Positions 8,981 to 18,161 of a DNA stretch of 64,000 nucleotides are shown piece by piece (within the stretch, counting starts at the first letter, position 1; every line of letters begins with the position of its first letter). The notes beneath the pieces are model-generated. The model saw only the letters and a list, made by a program, of their open reading frames with translations. It did not search any database and was not told the DNA's origin. The stretch is from Rhodococcus sp. WMMA185 (GTDB lineage Bacteria; Actinomycetota; Actinomycetes; Mycobacteriales; Mycobacteriaceae), in the NCBI RefSeq assembly GCF_001767395.1, contig NZ_CP017014.1:558001-622000 (forward strand). The letters are read 5' to 3'. The translations under genes were made by a program, and so were the position numbers.

Positions 8981-9316
8981 CCCTTACCACGGGACTGTCG
9001 TATGGGTCCCTCCCGACGATACCGGTTGGGGACGCCGTAGGGCGTGCGACTTCGCGATCACGGCGTCGGGTTGGCGAGGGCGGATCCCCGTACTCGGCCT
9101 ATCGCGCTCGGACGGCATCGTCTGGAAGGTGCTTGCACGGCAACACATGCCGACGAAGGGCCGGCTGCTTGGATTGCTCGGCGGTAGCTGATCGCCGGGT
9201 TACCGAAGATCGCGCTTCGGAGCAGCGGGTTATCATTTGAACGACGAATCTGGCACAGCCAAATCAGGTGTAGGCCAAATCAGGTGTAGAGGGTTCTGCT
9301 GTCGAAGGGAATCGAA
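8981..9316. other. Intergenic region between the EF-G-like gene and htpG
   Basis: This 336-bp divergent spacer holds no convincing gene: the open frames are short and lack ribosome sites. It must contain promoters for both flanking genes. I see no clear HspR (HAIR) or CIRCE heat-shock operator. Its one notable structure is a 16-bp perfect tandem duplication just before htpG, listed separately. Confidence 0.5.
9258..9289. repeat. Perfect 16-bp tandem duplication upstream of htpG
   Basis: The unit GCCAAATCAGGTGTAG occurs at 9258-9273 and again at 9274-9289 with no mismatch, ending 27 bp before the htpG start codon. It lies in the expected 5' untranslated region or core promoter of htpG. It may be a recent replication-slippage duplication that changes promoter or leader spacing. 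Confidence 0.9.
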
Positions 9317-11245
9317 GTGAGCACGAATATCGAACAACTGGAGTTCCAGGCGGAGACTCGCCAAATCCTGGACCTCATGATCCACTCGGTGTACTCCAAC
9401 AAGGACTCGTTTCTTCGGGAGCTCATCTCCAATTCTTCGGATGCGTTGGACAAGTTGCGGCTGGAAGCCTTCCGTAACAAGGATCTCGACGTCGACACCT
9501 CGGATCTGCACATCCAGATCGAGGTGGACAAGGAGAACCGCACACTCACCGTCCGCGACAACGGCATCGGCATGACCCACGACGAGGTAGTCGACCTCAT
9601 CGGCACGCTTGCCAAGTCCGGCACGGCAGACCTGCGCCAGAAATTGCGGGAAGCGAAGGACGCCGCCACGTCCGAGGAGCTGATCGGACAGTTCGGCATC
9701 GGCTTCTACTCGACGTTCATGGTCGCAGACAAAGTGACTCTGCTGACGCGCAAGGCCGGAGAGAGCGGAGCCACGCGCTGGGAGTCGAGCGGCGAGGCGA
9801 CGTACACGATCGAAGCGGTCGACGACGCGCCGCAGGGCACTTCGGTCACACTGCATCTCAAGCCCGAGGACACCGAAGATCATCTGCCCGACTACACGTT
9901 GGAATGGAAGATCAAGGAACTCGTCAAGCGATACTCCGACTTCATCGCCTGGCCGATCCGCATGGACGTCGAGCGCAAGGTCCCGGCCGAGGGCGACGGC
10001 GAGGACGAGGTCACCATCACGTCAGAGACGATCAACTCGATGAAGGCGTTGTGGGCCCGCTCGAAGGACGACGTCTCCGAGGACGAGTACAAGGAGTTCT
10101 ACAAGCACATCGCCCACGCCTGGGACGACCCACTCGAGGTCATTCCCATGAAGGCGGAGGGCACGTTCGAGTTCCAGGCGCTGCTGTTCATTCCGTCGCA
10201 CGCGCCGTTCGACCTGTTCATGCGAGATCGGAAGACCGGCATCCAGCTGTACGTCAAGCGAGTCTTCATCATGGACGACTGCGACCAGTTGATGCCCGAG
10301 TACCTGCGCTTCGTCAAGGGTGTGGTTGACGCACAGGACCTCTCGCTCAACGTCTCTCGTGAGATCCTTCAGCAGGATCGGCAGATCCGGGCGATCCGCC
10401 GCAGGCTCACCAAGAAGGTTCTCACCACCATCAAGGACCTGAAGGCGGAGCGTGTCGACGACTACAAGACGTTCTGGGCGGAGTTCGGTCGCGCGCTCAA
10501 GGAAGGCCTGATGTCGGACACCGACAATCGGGACATGCTGCTGGACGTCTCGTTGTTCGCGTCCACACACAGCGAGGACGAGCTGACCTCACTGGAGGAC
10601 TACGTCTCGCGGATGAAGGACGGTCAAGAGCAGATCTTCTACGCGACCGGCGAATCCCGGCAGTTGCTCGAAGGTTCGCCGCACATGGAAGCCTTCCGGG
10701 CGAAGGGCTACGAGGTACTGCTCCTCACCGACCCGGTGGACGAGATGTGGGTCGGCTCCGTTCCGGAATTCGAAGGCAAGTCGTTCCAGTCGATCGCCAA
10801 GGGCGAGGTCGATCTCGATACCGAGGAAGACAAGAAGGCACACGAGTCCGAGCGGGAAGAGCAGGAGAAGGATTTCGCCGGCCTGCTCACCTGGATGACC
10901 GAGACGCTGGATGAACAGGTCAAAGAGGTGCGGCTGTCTTCTCGGCTGACTACGTCGCCGGCTTGCATAGTCGGCGACGACTTCAGTATGTCGCCGACGC
11001 TCGAGAAGATGTACCGGGCGTCAGGGCAGCCGGTACCTGTTACGAAGCGCATCCTCGAACTGAACCCAACTCACCCCTTGGTAACCGGGTTGCGGGATGC
11101 TCAGAGCGAACGTAGCGACGACGCTTCGCTGGGCGAGACCGCCGAACTCCTCTACGGCATGGCATTGCTCGCCGAGGGCGGTGAACTCGCAGACCCCGCG
11201 CACTTCACCTCGATGCTCGCCAACCGCCTGGCCCGGACGGTGTAG
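9317..11245 (+). CDS. htpG: Molecular chaperone HtpG (Hsp90)
   Basis: ATP-dependent cytoplasmic chaperone of 642 residues, normal for bacterial Hsp90. The N-terminal GHKL ATPase shows ELISNSSDALDKLR (about 35-48), DNGIGMTHDEV (about 86-96) and GQFGIGFYSTFMVADKV. The middle domain has the catalytic-loop arginine region (LSLNVSREILQQDRQI, about 342-357), followed by the C-terminal dimerisation domain ending in ANRLARTV. The GTG at 9317 is chosen because VSTNIEQLEFQAETRQILDL is the standard HtpG beginning; GAAGG lies upstream. Followed 69 bp later by a DNA-repair gene on the same strand. Confidence 0.96.
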   Translation: MSTNIEQLEFQAETRQILDLMIHSVYSNKDSFLRELISNSSDALDKLRLEAFRNKDLDVDTSDLHIQIEVDKENRTLTVRDNGIGMTHDEVVDLIGTLAKSGTADLRQKLREAKDAATSEELIGQFGIGFYSTFMVADKVTLLTRKAGESGATRWESSGEATYTIEAVDDAPQGTSVTLHLKPEDTEDHLPDYTLEWKIKELVKRYSDFIAWPIRMDVERKVPAEGDGEDEVTITSETINSMKALWARSKDDVSEDEYKEFYKHIAHAWDDPLEVIPMKAEGTFEFQALLFIPSHAPFDLFMRDRKTGIQLYVKRVFIMDDCDQLMPEYLRFVKGVVDAQDLSLNVSREILQQDRQIRAIRRRLTKKVLTTIKDLKAERVDDYKTFWAEFGRALKEGLMSDTDNRDMLLDVSLFASTHSEDELTSLEDYVSRMKDGQEQIFYATGESRQLLEGSPHMEAFRAKGYEVLLLTDPVDEMWVGSVPEFEGKSFQSIAKGEVDLDTEEDKKAHESEREEQEKDFAGLLTWMTETLDEQVKEVRLSSRLTTSPACIVGDDFSMSPTLEKMYRASGQPVPVTKRILELNPTHPLVTGLRDAQSERSDDASLGETAELLYGMALLAEGGELADPAHFTSMLANRLARTV

Positions 11246-11314
11246 ATTCGCTTCCTCGCTTGGTCGGGGGAGAACGGGTTTCGTCGGACAGGGGAATGCG
11301 GAGGCGGGTCGGCT

Positions 11315-11884
11315 GTGAGTTTCACCCGCGCGGAGTTGGAGTCTTTCCGAGGCGCTGAGGTCCCAGACCTCATCGGGCCGGCCTGCCGCCTGCTGTTCGT
11401 CGGAATCAACCCGGGATTGTGGACGGCCGCGACCGGGGCGCATTTCGCCCGGCCGGGCAACCGGTTCTATCCGGCACTGCTGGCCGCCGGGATCATCGGG
11501 CGCCCGATCGACCCGACGGACGGCATGTCGGATGCGGATCGAAGCTATCTGGTCGAGCGCGGTGTCGGAATCACCAATCTGGTGCCGCGCGCCACGTCGA
11601 AGGCCGACGAGTTGACGGCCCAGGAGTTGACGGCAGGCGCCGATCGGCTTCGAGTCGTGGTGCGTGACAACGCTCCTCGGGTCGTTGCGATTGCGGGCGT
11701 CACTGCCTATCGCACCGCTTTGGGGAACCGGAAAGCAAAAAAGGGAAAGCAGCCGCGCGGCTTCGAGGGCGCGGAGCTGTGGGTGGTGCCCAACCCGAGC
11801 GGGCTGAACGCGCACGAAACCGTCGCCACCTTGGCCGCTTCCTATCGAGAGGCGGCGATCGAGGCGGGGATAGTGTCTGGCTGA
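11315..11884 (+). CDS. mug: Mismatch-specific uracil/thymine DNA glycosylase (Mug/TDG family)
   Basis: Base-excision repair enzyme that removes uracil or thymine from G:U and G:T mismatches; 189 residues. The family motif I appears as FVGINPGLW (about 28-36), with the catalytic-site Asn in GINPG. Motif II appears as VPNPSGLNAH (about 159-168). FARPGNRFYPAL is also characteristic. The GTG start gives a normal N-terminus. The stop codon TGA directly abuts the TCA of the convergent neighbour, so there is no room for a terminator between them. Confidence 0.9.
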   Translation: MSFTRAELESFRGAEVPDLIGPACRLLFVGINPGLWTAATGAHFARPGNRFYPALLAAGIIGRPIDPTDGMSDADRSYLVERGVGITNLVPRATSKADELTAQELTAGADRLRVVVRDNAPRVVAIAGVTAYRTALGNRKAKKGKQPRGFEGAELWVVPNPSGLNAHETVATLAASYREAAIEAGIVSG

Positions 11885-12331
11885 TCAGCCGGCGGGGCTG
11901 CGTTCACTCTCTTCCTGCAGGGCGTCGGCCAAGCCACCGATACCTTTGCGCAACTGCTTGTCAGTGGAACCCTTCGCTAGACGCCCCAACAGGTTTGGCG
12001 TGTAGCTGTAGTGGAGAGTCAATTCCGTGCCGTCGTCGTGCGGTGCGATGTTGAAATCGGCTACGCCGCCGGAGATCGGCAGTTTGAACGTCTCGTAGAG
12101 GTTCACCGTCATGCGTTCGTTCGGGATGTAGGTGTCGATTCGTTCGTCGACGCCGCCGAGGGGTGCGAGATCGCAATGCCGGGTCGTCCCCTCGCTCACC
12201 GGCCCGTCCGATGTCAGTTCGGAGTTCTTCACCCCGGGGTTCCACCGGGCGATGTTCCCGAAGTCGTTGAGTACGCTCCACACCTTCTCGATGGGAGCCT
12301 GAATCTGGCGATTGATCGTGAAGTCGGGCAT
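11885..12331 (-). CDS. SRPBCC-family (START-like) lipid/ligand-binding protein
   Basis: A 148-residue polyketide cyclase/dehydrase-type protein. The sequence FTINRQIQAPIEKVWSVLND followed by WNPGVKNSELTS and a final LRKGIGGLADALQEE helix gives the helix-grip layout (short strand, helices, six-stranded sheet, long C-terminal helix). It probably binds a small hydrophobic ligand in the cytoplasm. No function can be assigned. The ATG at 12331 has AGGAG six bases upstream; the GTG three bases earlier would be too close to it. Confidence 0.8.
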   Translation of the reverse strand: MPDFTINRQIQAPIEKVWSVLNDFGNIARWNPGVKNSELTSDGPVSEGTTRHCDLAPLGGVDERIDTYIPNERMTVNLYETFKLPISGGVADFNIAPHDDGTELTLHYSYTPNLLGRLAKGSTDKQLRKGIGGLADALQEESERSPAG

Positions 12332-12522
12332 CACACACTCCTATTTTGTTGTTGTGGTGAGCGTTCAGCCGCGTGGTCTGTGACGAGGATTTCGGTGGCA
12401 TGGCTGTCGGCACCGAAAGTACCTACAGCCGTTTACCAGCCTATCCAAACCGAACAAACCACTCAATCGTCACAATTGGTTCCCGCTGCAGAGCGGCTGA
12501 GTCCGGCCTCTAAGCTGTGGGC

Positions 12523-12873
12523 ATGACAGTCCTGTACAACCTTGTTTTCGTCAGCCATCTTCTCGGTATGGCCGCTCTCGTCGGTGGCTACTTCGCCGTA
12601 CTCTCCGCGCCGCGGATCTCCGAGGTGATGGTGTGGGGTGCGCGAGCCCAATTCGTGACCGGACTCATTCTCGTCGGCCTCGGCGAGGGTGCACTCGACA
12701 AGGACTACAACCACATCAAGATCGGTGTGAAGCTCGTACTGTCGCTCGTGATTCTTGCGCTGGCCGAGATCTTCCGAAGCAAGCAGAAGAAGGGGTCCGA
12801 GAACCCGAACGTGGCGCATGTGGTCGGCGGGCTGTCCATCGTCACCGTTCTGGTTGCGGCGCTCTGGACCTGA
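12523..12873 (+). CDS. Small conserved membrane protein, four predicted TM helices
   Basis: A 116-residue integral membrane protein of unknown function. Hydrophobic stretches lie near residues 5-25, 38-55, 66-85 and 99-116, with an amphipathic charged loop (RSKQKKGSENPN) before the last helix and almost no C-terminal tail. The ATG at 12523 was preferred over a GTG two codons earlier. It is separated from the SRPBCC gene by a divergent spacer of 191 bp and is followed by a methyltransferase 90 bp downstream on the same strand. Confidence 0.6.
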   Translation: MTVLYNLVFVSHLLGMAALVGGYFAVLSAPRISEVMVWGARAQFVTGLILVGLGEGALDKDYNHIKIGVKLVLSLVILALAEIFRSKQKKGSENPNVAHVVGGLSIVTVLVAALWT

Positions 12874-12963
12874 GCGAAGATTCCATCCGACCCGGACCGT
12901 ATGTGATCTCGCTATGTGAGATTCCTATCCCATAATCCGGTACAGGTGGTTAACCTGGCGAAT

Positions 12964-13773
12964 ATGGGAAACGGGGAGAGGGTCTACACGCACGGTCATC
13001 ACGAGTCGGTGCTACGCAACCATCGGTGGCGTACGGCGGAGAACTCTGCCGGGTACCTGTTGCCGCACTTGGACCCAGGAATGACGCTGCTCGACGTCGG
13101 TTGCGGTCCGGGGACCATTACCGCAGATCTTGCGGAGCTCGTAGCTCCCGGGGTGGTCACCGCCGTCGAGGTGAATGACGAGGCGCTGAACCTGGCACGC
13201 GCCGAATTCGCGAAACGTGGTGTCGTGAACACGAAGACGTCTGTGTCGGACGTTCACGCACTCGACTTCCCCGACGACACCTTCGACGTCGTGCATGCAC
13301 ACCAGGTGCTGCAGCATGTCAGCGATCCGGTGCAGGCACTGCGCGAGATGAAGCGTGTCTGCAAGCCGGGGGGAATCGTCGCCGCCCGGGACGCTGACTA
13401 CGGCACGTTCACCTGGTATCCGGAGACGCCGGAACTCGACCGGTGGCTGGCGCTGTACAAGGACACCGCGCGGGCGAACGGGGGTGAACCCGATGCCGGG
13501 CGGCGTCTTCGGGCATGGGCACAGGAGGCCGGTCTCGCCGACTTCGCGACCACAGCGAGCACGTGGTGCTTTTCATCGGACTCCGATCGCGCGTGGTGGG
13601 GCGGATCCTGGGCCGATCGCGTTCTCCACTCGACCACCGCCGACCGCGCAATCGAACTAGGGTTCGCCACTCGAGCCGATCTGGAACACATTGCGGCAGG
13701 ATGGCATTCGTGGGTGCGTGAGCGCGACGGCTGGTTCGCTCTGCTCCACACCGAAATCCTCTGCCGAGTGTAG
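12964..13773 (+). CDS. SAM-dependent class I methyltransferase
   Basis: A 269-residue methyltransferase of the UbiE/type-11 group. Motif I is LLDVGCGPGTITADLAEL (about 42-59), the acidic residue after beta-2 is AVEVND, motif post-II is DFPDDTFDVVHAHQVLQHV (about 99-117) and KPGGIVAARD marks motif III. The C-terminal part (about 150-265) is Trp-rich and probably forms the substrate lid. The ATG at 12964 (MGNGERVYTHGHHESVLRNH) gives the usual beginning. The methyl acceptor is unknown. Confidence 0.85.
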   Translation: MGNGERVYTHGHHESVLRNHRWRTAENSAGYLLPHLDPGMTLLDVGCGPGTITADLAELVAPGVVTAVEVNDEALNLARAEFAKRGVVNTKTSVSDVHALDFPDDTFDVVHAHQVLQHVSDPVQALREMKRVCKPGGIVAARDADYGTFTWYPETPELDRWLALYKDTARANGGEPDAGRRLRAWAQEAGLADFATTASTWCFSSDSDRAWWGGSWADRVLHSTTADRAIELGFATRADLEHIAAGWHSWVRERDGWFALLHTEILCRV

Positions 13774-13809
13774 GCGGGGTCGAGGATGGGGTGAATTGCC
13801 GCGCGCCCC

Positions 13810-14844
13810 CTAGAACTCGGCCTTGTCGGATTCGATTCGGCCTAGTTGACCGAGGCGGCTCTTGATTCGTTCGATGTCGACGGGGAGTTGCGCGCCGTTG
13901 GTGAGGACGTCGAGGGGCGTGGTTGCAAGAAACACGGGAGTCACATCGCGGTCGTAGAGGACGTCGATGACGTTGACGAACCGCTGCGCTGGTTCGCGTC
14001 CGGCCGTGTCGAGGTCAGGTACGTTGCTGATCACCCACTTCTGGAAGTCTCGGGCGAGTGCGAGATAGTCGATCGGTGCGGTGGTCCTCCCACACAGGTC
14101 GGGGAATTCGATCCACAGCCAATCGTCCGCTGCGCGGCGGACATGCACGGGGTGCCCGGCCGGCGCGAGTATCGTGCGTTCGTCTGAATTCGGTGGATTG
14201 AGACCGAGATGATGGACCTGTTCTGGGGATCCGGGGCTGACCCACAAACCGGCGGCGAACCCGGCCTCGTGGTTGGAGATGGTGCGGTAGTCGACGGGGC
14301 CGTTGACGCAGACGATAGTCAGATTCTGCTCGATCAACTCGATGGTGGGCACGAAGTCGTCGTGGAAGAGCGGGTTGGGCAGCAAGGATTGTGGTTGGTA
14401 GTTCGAGGTCAAGATGACCCGGATCTCCCGGTCGAGCAGCGCGGGCAGCAGCCGGGCGATGAATTTGCCGTCCGCGGGATCGTGAATGTGGAATTCGTCG
14501 AAGCACACGACATCCAGCGCACCGAGGAGATCCTCCAGGGCCGCAGCGAGGTCGTTGCCGTGCCGCCGGATAGCCAGGTGAAGGTCGCGGAAGAACTCGT
14601 GGAAATGAATCCGCCCCTTCCTGTCGGTCGGCAGTGCAGCAAAGTAGGCAGCCATCAACCAGCTCTTGCCCCGACCCGATGGCCCCCACAGGTACAGGTT
14701 CCGATCGGTAGTCGCGAGGGCATCTATCGCCTGCCGTTGCGCATCATCGAGCGTGAATCCCAGTTCTTCCGCTGCCGTAACGAATACAGCGGGATCCAGC
14801 TGTAAGGGGCGGCTTGATCGTGAAGCTCGACGACTCCAACGCAT
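13810..14844 (-). CDS. zapE: ZapE / AFG1-like AAA ATPase
   Basis: A 344-residue ATPase of the AFG1/ZapE family, linked in E. coli to cell division at the Z-ring under stress. Walker A is WGPSGRGKSWLM (about 59-70), Walker B is LDVVCFDEFHIHD with the DEFH signature, and the sensor asparagine sits in VILTSNYQP. The Rho-like N-terminal extension is short. The ATG at 14844 was chosen because an upstream ATG at 14895 would overlap the divergent TetR gene and extend across a palindromic operator. That operator lies only 8 bp upstream of this start, so the regulator could control zapE as well. Confidence 0.85.
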   Translation of the reverse strand: MRWSRRASRSSRPLQLDPAVFVTAAEELGFTLDDAQRQAIDALATTDRNLYLWGPSGRGKSWLMAAYFAALPTDRKGRIHFHEFFRDLHLAIRRHGNDLAAALEDLLGALDVVCFDEFHIHDPADGKFIARLLPALLDREIRVILTSNYQPQSLLPNPLFHDDFVPTIELIEQNLTIVCVNGPVDYRTISNHEAGFAAGLWVSPGSPEQVHHLGLNPPNSDERTILAPAGHPVHVRRAADDWLWIEFPDLCGRTTAPIDYLALARDFQKWVISNVPDLDTAGREPAQRFVNVIDVLYDRDVTPVFLATTPLDVLTNGAQLPVDIERIKSRLGQLGRIESDKAEF

Positions 14845-14852
14845 GGGCAAAA

Positions 14853-14868
14853 CTCTACTATCGTAGAG
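14853..14868. promoter_or_regulatory. Palindromic operator between zapE and tetR
   Basis: CTCTAC-TATC-GTAGAG is a perfect 6-bp inverted repeat with a 4-bp centre, placed 18 bp before the regulator ATG and 8 bp before the zapE ATG. This size and symmetry suit a TetR dimer, so autoregulation and repression of the divergent gene are likely. Binding is inferred from position. Confidence 0.6.
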
Positions 14869-14886
14869 GCTTGGGAGGATCGAGAT

Positions 14887-15483
14887 ATGTCTCACCGTCG
14901 TTCACGCCGTGACCTCATATGCGGTGCTGCGTTGGATCTCGCCGCCGAGGGCGGCAATCACGCGCTTACGCACCAGAGAGTCGACGCACGTCTCGGCCTG
15001 CCGCGGGGTTCGACCTCGTACTACTACCGCACCCGCCGCGCCCTGGTATCCGCTGCCATCGCACACCTGACTTGCCGGTCGAGAGAGCAGTTCCGCGACG
15101 CCGCGCCATCCGCCCCTCCGAAGACGACCCGGGAAGCGGCGAGCCTGATCGTGTCCCAACTCGAAGCGCTCATGGTGGAACGTCGTAGAGACGTACTCGC
15201 GCGGTATGCGCTGATGACCGATGCAGCGGGCGATGACGAGCTACAAGAGGGGCTGGCATCGTGCCTGTTCTCGCTCTCGGCAGCGACGGTACTGATGGAT
15301 TCTCTGGGTGCATCTGACCCCTCGGCTGCCGCGCGTGATCTCATCACCTTGCTCGAGGGGCTGGTTTTCGACTTCGCTTTCGGGGCAAGGAAGCTGGGCG
15401 CGGACGCTTCTCTCGCCGATGAAACCGAGACACTGCGGACTTCCCTTCACCTGTGGATCGACGCACTCGTAGCGAGCCGATAG
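14887..15483 (+). CDS. TetR-family transcriptional regulator
   Basis: A 198-residue one-component repressor. The N-terminal helix-turn-helix runs from RRDLICGAALDLAAEGG through LTHQRVDARLGLPRGSTSYYYRTR (about 9-50), where GSTSYYY is the TetR recognition-helix signature. The all-helical C-terminal ligand domain spans about 55-198. A GGGAGG site precedes the ATG. The downstream metallo-hydrolase starts 27 bp after its stop and may be cotranscribed. The palindrome at 14853-14868 is the probable binding site. The ligand is unknown. Confidence 0.88.
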   Translation: MSHRRSRRDLICGAALDLAAEGGNHALTHQRVDARLGLPRGSTSYYYRTRRALVSAAIAHLTCRSREQFRDAAPSAPPKTTREAASLIVSQLEALMVERRRDVLARYALMTDAAGDDELQEGLASCLFSLSAATVLMDSLGASDPSAAARDLITLLEGLVFDFAFGARKLGADASLADETETLRTSLHLWIDALVASR

Positions 15484-15510
15484 ATCCTGCGAGATGCATA
15501 GAGTTGAACC

Positions 15511-16254
15511 GTGACAATCGCGGACGAAGTAGCACCCAATGTGTTCCGTGCTTCCGGGACCGACGTGAACGTAGTGATTCTGCGGGACGGCGACGCCCTG
15601 ACCTTGATCGACGGCGGCTATCCCGGTGACGTCAGCGCCGTGGAATACGCAATCAACTCGCTCGGTCGAAGCCCAGAAGATGTGCAGGGCATGCTGCTCA
15701 CCCACGCGCACATCGATCACATGGGCGCGATCGTCAGCTTCCATGAACGCTACCGAACTCCGGTGTTCACGGACCCAACCGAAGTCGCCCATGCGCGAAG
15801 GGATTATCTCGAGCAGGCAAAAGGCAAGGATTTCATCCCGATGCTGCACAAGCACGGCGTGCTGCCCTGGCTCCTACGCATCGCCCGCGTCGGTGCAACC
15901 CGGTCACTTTCTATCGACGACGCCCAGGCGTTCGGCTCGAGCGGCCCGCTCGACCTGCCCGGTGCTCCGGTCCCGGTGGCTACCCACGGGCACACCTCGG
16001 GGCACAGCGCGTATCACCTTCCCCAACACGGTGTGGTCATCACCGGCGATGCGCTGGTCACAGCGCATGCGCTGTCGAAAGTCGATGGTCCGCAACTGCT
16101 CCCTCAGGTCTTCGACCATGGGAAGCAGGACACCGTCGCCGCCCTGGATCACCTCGCAGTTCTCAACGCGGAGACCATTGTGCCGGGTCACGGTCCCGTG
16201 GTGTCCATGCACATCTCTGCGGCCGTCGAACAAGCTCGTGGGCGAAGTCGATGA
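15511..16254 (+). CDS. Metallo-beta-lactamase-fold hydrolase
   Basis: A 247-residue MBL-fold enzyme. The metal motif is LTHAHIDHMGA (about 64-74, HxHxDH), the third ligand histidine is in ATHGHTSGHSAYHL (about 155-168), the bridging aspartate is in ITGDALV and the last histidine is in VPGHGP. Members include glyoxalase II-like thioesterases, lactonases and lactamases; the substrate cannot be told here. GTG start 27 bp after the TetR gene, suggesting joint control. Confidence 0.85.
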   Translation: MTIADEVAPNVFRASGTDVNVVILRDGDALTLIDGGYPGDVSAVEYAINSLGRSPEDVQGMLLTHAHIDHMGAIVSFHERYRTPVFTDPTEVAHARRDYLEQAKGKDFIPMLHKHGVLPWLLRIARVGATRSLSIDDAQAFGSSGPLDLPGAPVPVATHGHTSGHSAYHLPQHGVVITGDALVTAHALSKVDGPQLLPQVFDHGKQDTVAALDHLAVLNAETIVPGHGPVVSMHISAAVEQARGRSR

Positions 16255-16291
16255 GTGCCGCGTCGCCGGATGTATGAGATCCGTTCAGTTG

Positions 16292-17989
16292 TTATAGGCC
16301 GGGGCGCTTTCCGACGGTCAACGTGACCTCACCGGTGTGGGCGAAGAAGTCCTCTCCCTTGTCGTCGACCACGATGAACGCGGGGAAGTCCTCGACCTCG
16401 ATCTTCCAGACCGCTTCCATGCCCAGTTCCTCATACTCGATCACCTCGACCTTCTTGATGCAGTCGAGGGCCAGACGTGCCGCGGGGCCGCCGATGGATC
16501 CGAGGTAGAAACCGCCGTACGACTTGCACGCGTCGGTGACCTGCTTGGAGCGGTTGCCCTTGGCGAGCATCACCATCGACCCTCCCGCAGCCTGGAACTG
16601 TTCCACGTAGGAGTCCATCCGGCCGGCCGTGGTGGGACCGAAGGAACCGGATGCCATGCCGTCGGGCGTCTTGGCCGGCCCGGCGTAGTACACCGGGTGG
16701 TCCTTGAGGTACTGCGGCATCTCCTCGCCGGCGTCGAGGCGTTCTTTGATCTTGGCGTGGGCGATGTCGCGGGCGACGACCAGTGGACCGGTCAGCGACA
16801 GCCGGGTCTTGACTGGATGCTTCGACAACTCGGCGAGGATCTGCGGCATCGGCTTGGTGAGGTCGATCTTGACGGCGGCACCCTTGCCCGTGCCGGAGAC
16901 GCCGTCGGTCTCGGCATCGAGTTGGGCGTCGGTGACCTCGGGGAGGAACTGGCCGGGGTTGAACTCGAGTTGCTCGAGGAAGACGCCCTCGGGGGTGATT
17001 TTCGCCTTGGCCTGCCTGTCCGCCGAGCACGATACGGCGAGTGCCACAGGGAGGGAAGCGCCGTGACGCGGAAGACGGATGACGCGGACGTCGTGGCAGA
17101 AGTACTTGCCGCCGAACTGGGCACCGATCCCGATCTTGCGGGTGAGCTCGAGGACTTTCTCCTCGAGCTCGAGGTCACGGAAGCCCCGGCCGGTGATCGC
17201 ACCCTCGTTGGGGAGCTCGTCGAGGTAGTGCGCGGACGCGTACTTGGCCGTCTTGAGCGCGAACTCGGCCGAGGTACCGCCGACCACGATCGCGAGATGG
17301 TACGGCGGGCAGGCCGCTGTGCCGAGGGCGCGAATCTTCTCTTCGAGGAAACGCATCATGCCGTCGGGGTTCAGGATCGCCTTGGTTTCCTGGAACAGGT
17401 AGGACTTGTTCGCGCTGCCACCGCCCTTGGCCATGTAGAGGAACTTGTAGGCGTTCTCGTGGCCGGCTGCGGTGTCGGCGTAGAGCTCGATCTGTGCCGG
17501 GAGATTGCTTCCGGTGTTCTTCTCGTCCCACATCGTGATCGGCGCATTCTGGGAATACCGCAGGTTGAGCCGGGTGTAGGCGTCGTAGACGCCCCGCGCG
17601 ATCGCCTTCTCGTCGTCACCCGGGGTGAGAACGTGCTGGCCACGCTTGCCCATCACGATCGCGGTACCGGTGTCCTGGCACATGGGCAGGACACCCGCGG
17701 CGGCGATGTTGGCGTTCTTGAGTAGATCCAGCGCGACGAACTTGTCGTTGTTCGACGCTTCCGGATCGTCGAGAATGCTTGCGAGCTGCTTCAGATGATC
17801 GCTGCGCAGGTAGTGCGAGATGTCGTGGAGAGCGGTCTCGGTGAGCAGGCGCAGCGCTTCGGGTTCGACGGACAGGAAGGTACGGCCGTCCGGTCCGGTG
17901 ACGGTCGATACCCCCTCGGTGGTCAGCAACCGATACTCGGTGCGGTCCTCACCGATCGGCAGCAGGTCCTCGTACACGAAGTCGGCCAT
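16292..17989 (-). CDS. fumA: Class I (iron-sulfur) fumarate hydratase
   Basis: Interconverts fumarate and L-malate in the TCA cycle using an oxygen-labile 4Fe-4S cluster. The 565 residues match the fused alpha-beta class I form. Cluster cysteines are expected in [10 protein letters not shown] (about residue 103) and at two further points, of which KYFCHD and VSCSADR are the visible candidates. [28 protein letters not shown] and [16 protein letters not shown] belong to the C-terminal beta domain. The start ATG has a GGAGA site. The symbol fumA is used generically; the sequence does not separate fumA from fumB. Confidence 0.93.
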   Translation of the reverse strand: MADFVYEDLLPIGEDRTEYRLLTTEGVSTVTGPDGRTFLSVEPEALRLLTETALHDISHYLRSDHLKQLASILDDPEASNNDKFVALDLLKNANIAAAGVLPMCQDTGTAIVMGKRGQHVLTPGDDEKAIARGVYDAYTRLNLRYSQNAPITMWDEKNTGSNLPAQIELYADTAAGHENAYKFLYMAKGGGSANKSYLFQETKAILNPDGMMRFLEEKIRALGTAACPPYHLAIVVGGTSAEFALKTAKYASAHYLDELPNEGAITGRGFRDLELEEKVLELTRKIGIGAQFGGKYFCHDVRVIRLPRHGASLPVALAVSCSADRQAKAKITPEGVFLEQLEFNPGQFLPEVTDAQLDAETDGVSGTGKGAAVKIDLTKPMPQILAELSKHPVKTRLSLTGPLVVARDIAHAKIKERLDAGEEMPQYLKDHPVYYAGPAKTPDGMASGSFGPTTAGRMDSYVEQFQAAGGSMVMLAKGNRSKQVTDACKSYGGFYLGSIGGPAARLALDCIKKVEVIEYEELGMEAVWKIEVEDFPAFIVVDDKGEDFFAHTGEVTLTVGKRPGL

Positions 17990-18161
17990 TCTATCTCCTG
18001 GACAGCGGGTGGTCTGAAGTTCGCACTCAGGCTAGCCGCGGCGATGGGGCCCCGCGTGTCGAGGGTGCGTCGGTCCACACAGAGTGGGAAAGCTCATACA
18101 GGTCGGAGCCGGTAAATCCGTACACTCTCCGGATGCAATTCGAAGGAGACCGGCCGCACGT

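Noticed and set aside
12905-12922. Short inverted repeat ATCTC...GAGAT before the methyltransferase
   Set aside because: The 5-bp arms with a 7-base loop are too short to separate from chance.
16337-17725. A 462-codon plus-strand frame opposite fumarase
   Set aside because: Its sequence mirrors the fumarase codons, has no domain signature or ribosome site, and class I fumarase on the other strand is unambiguous.
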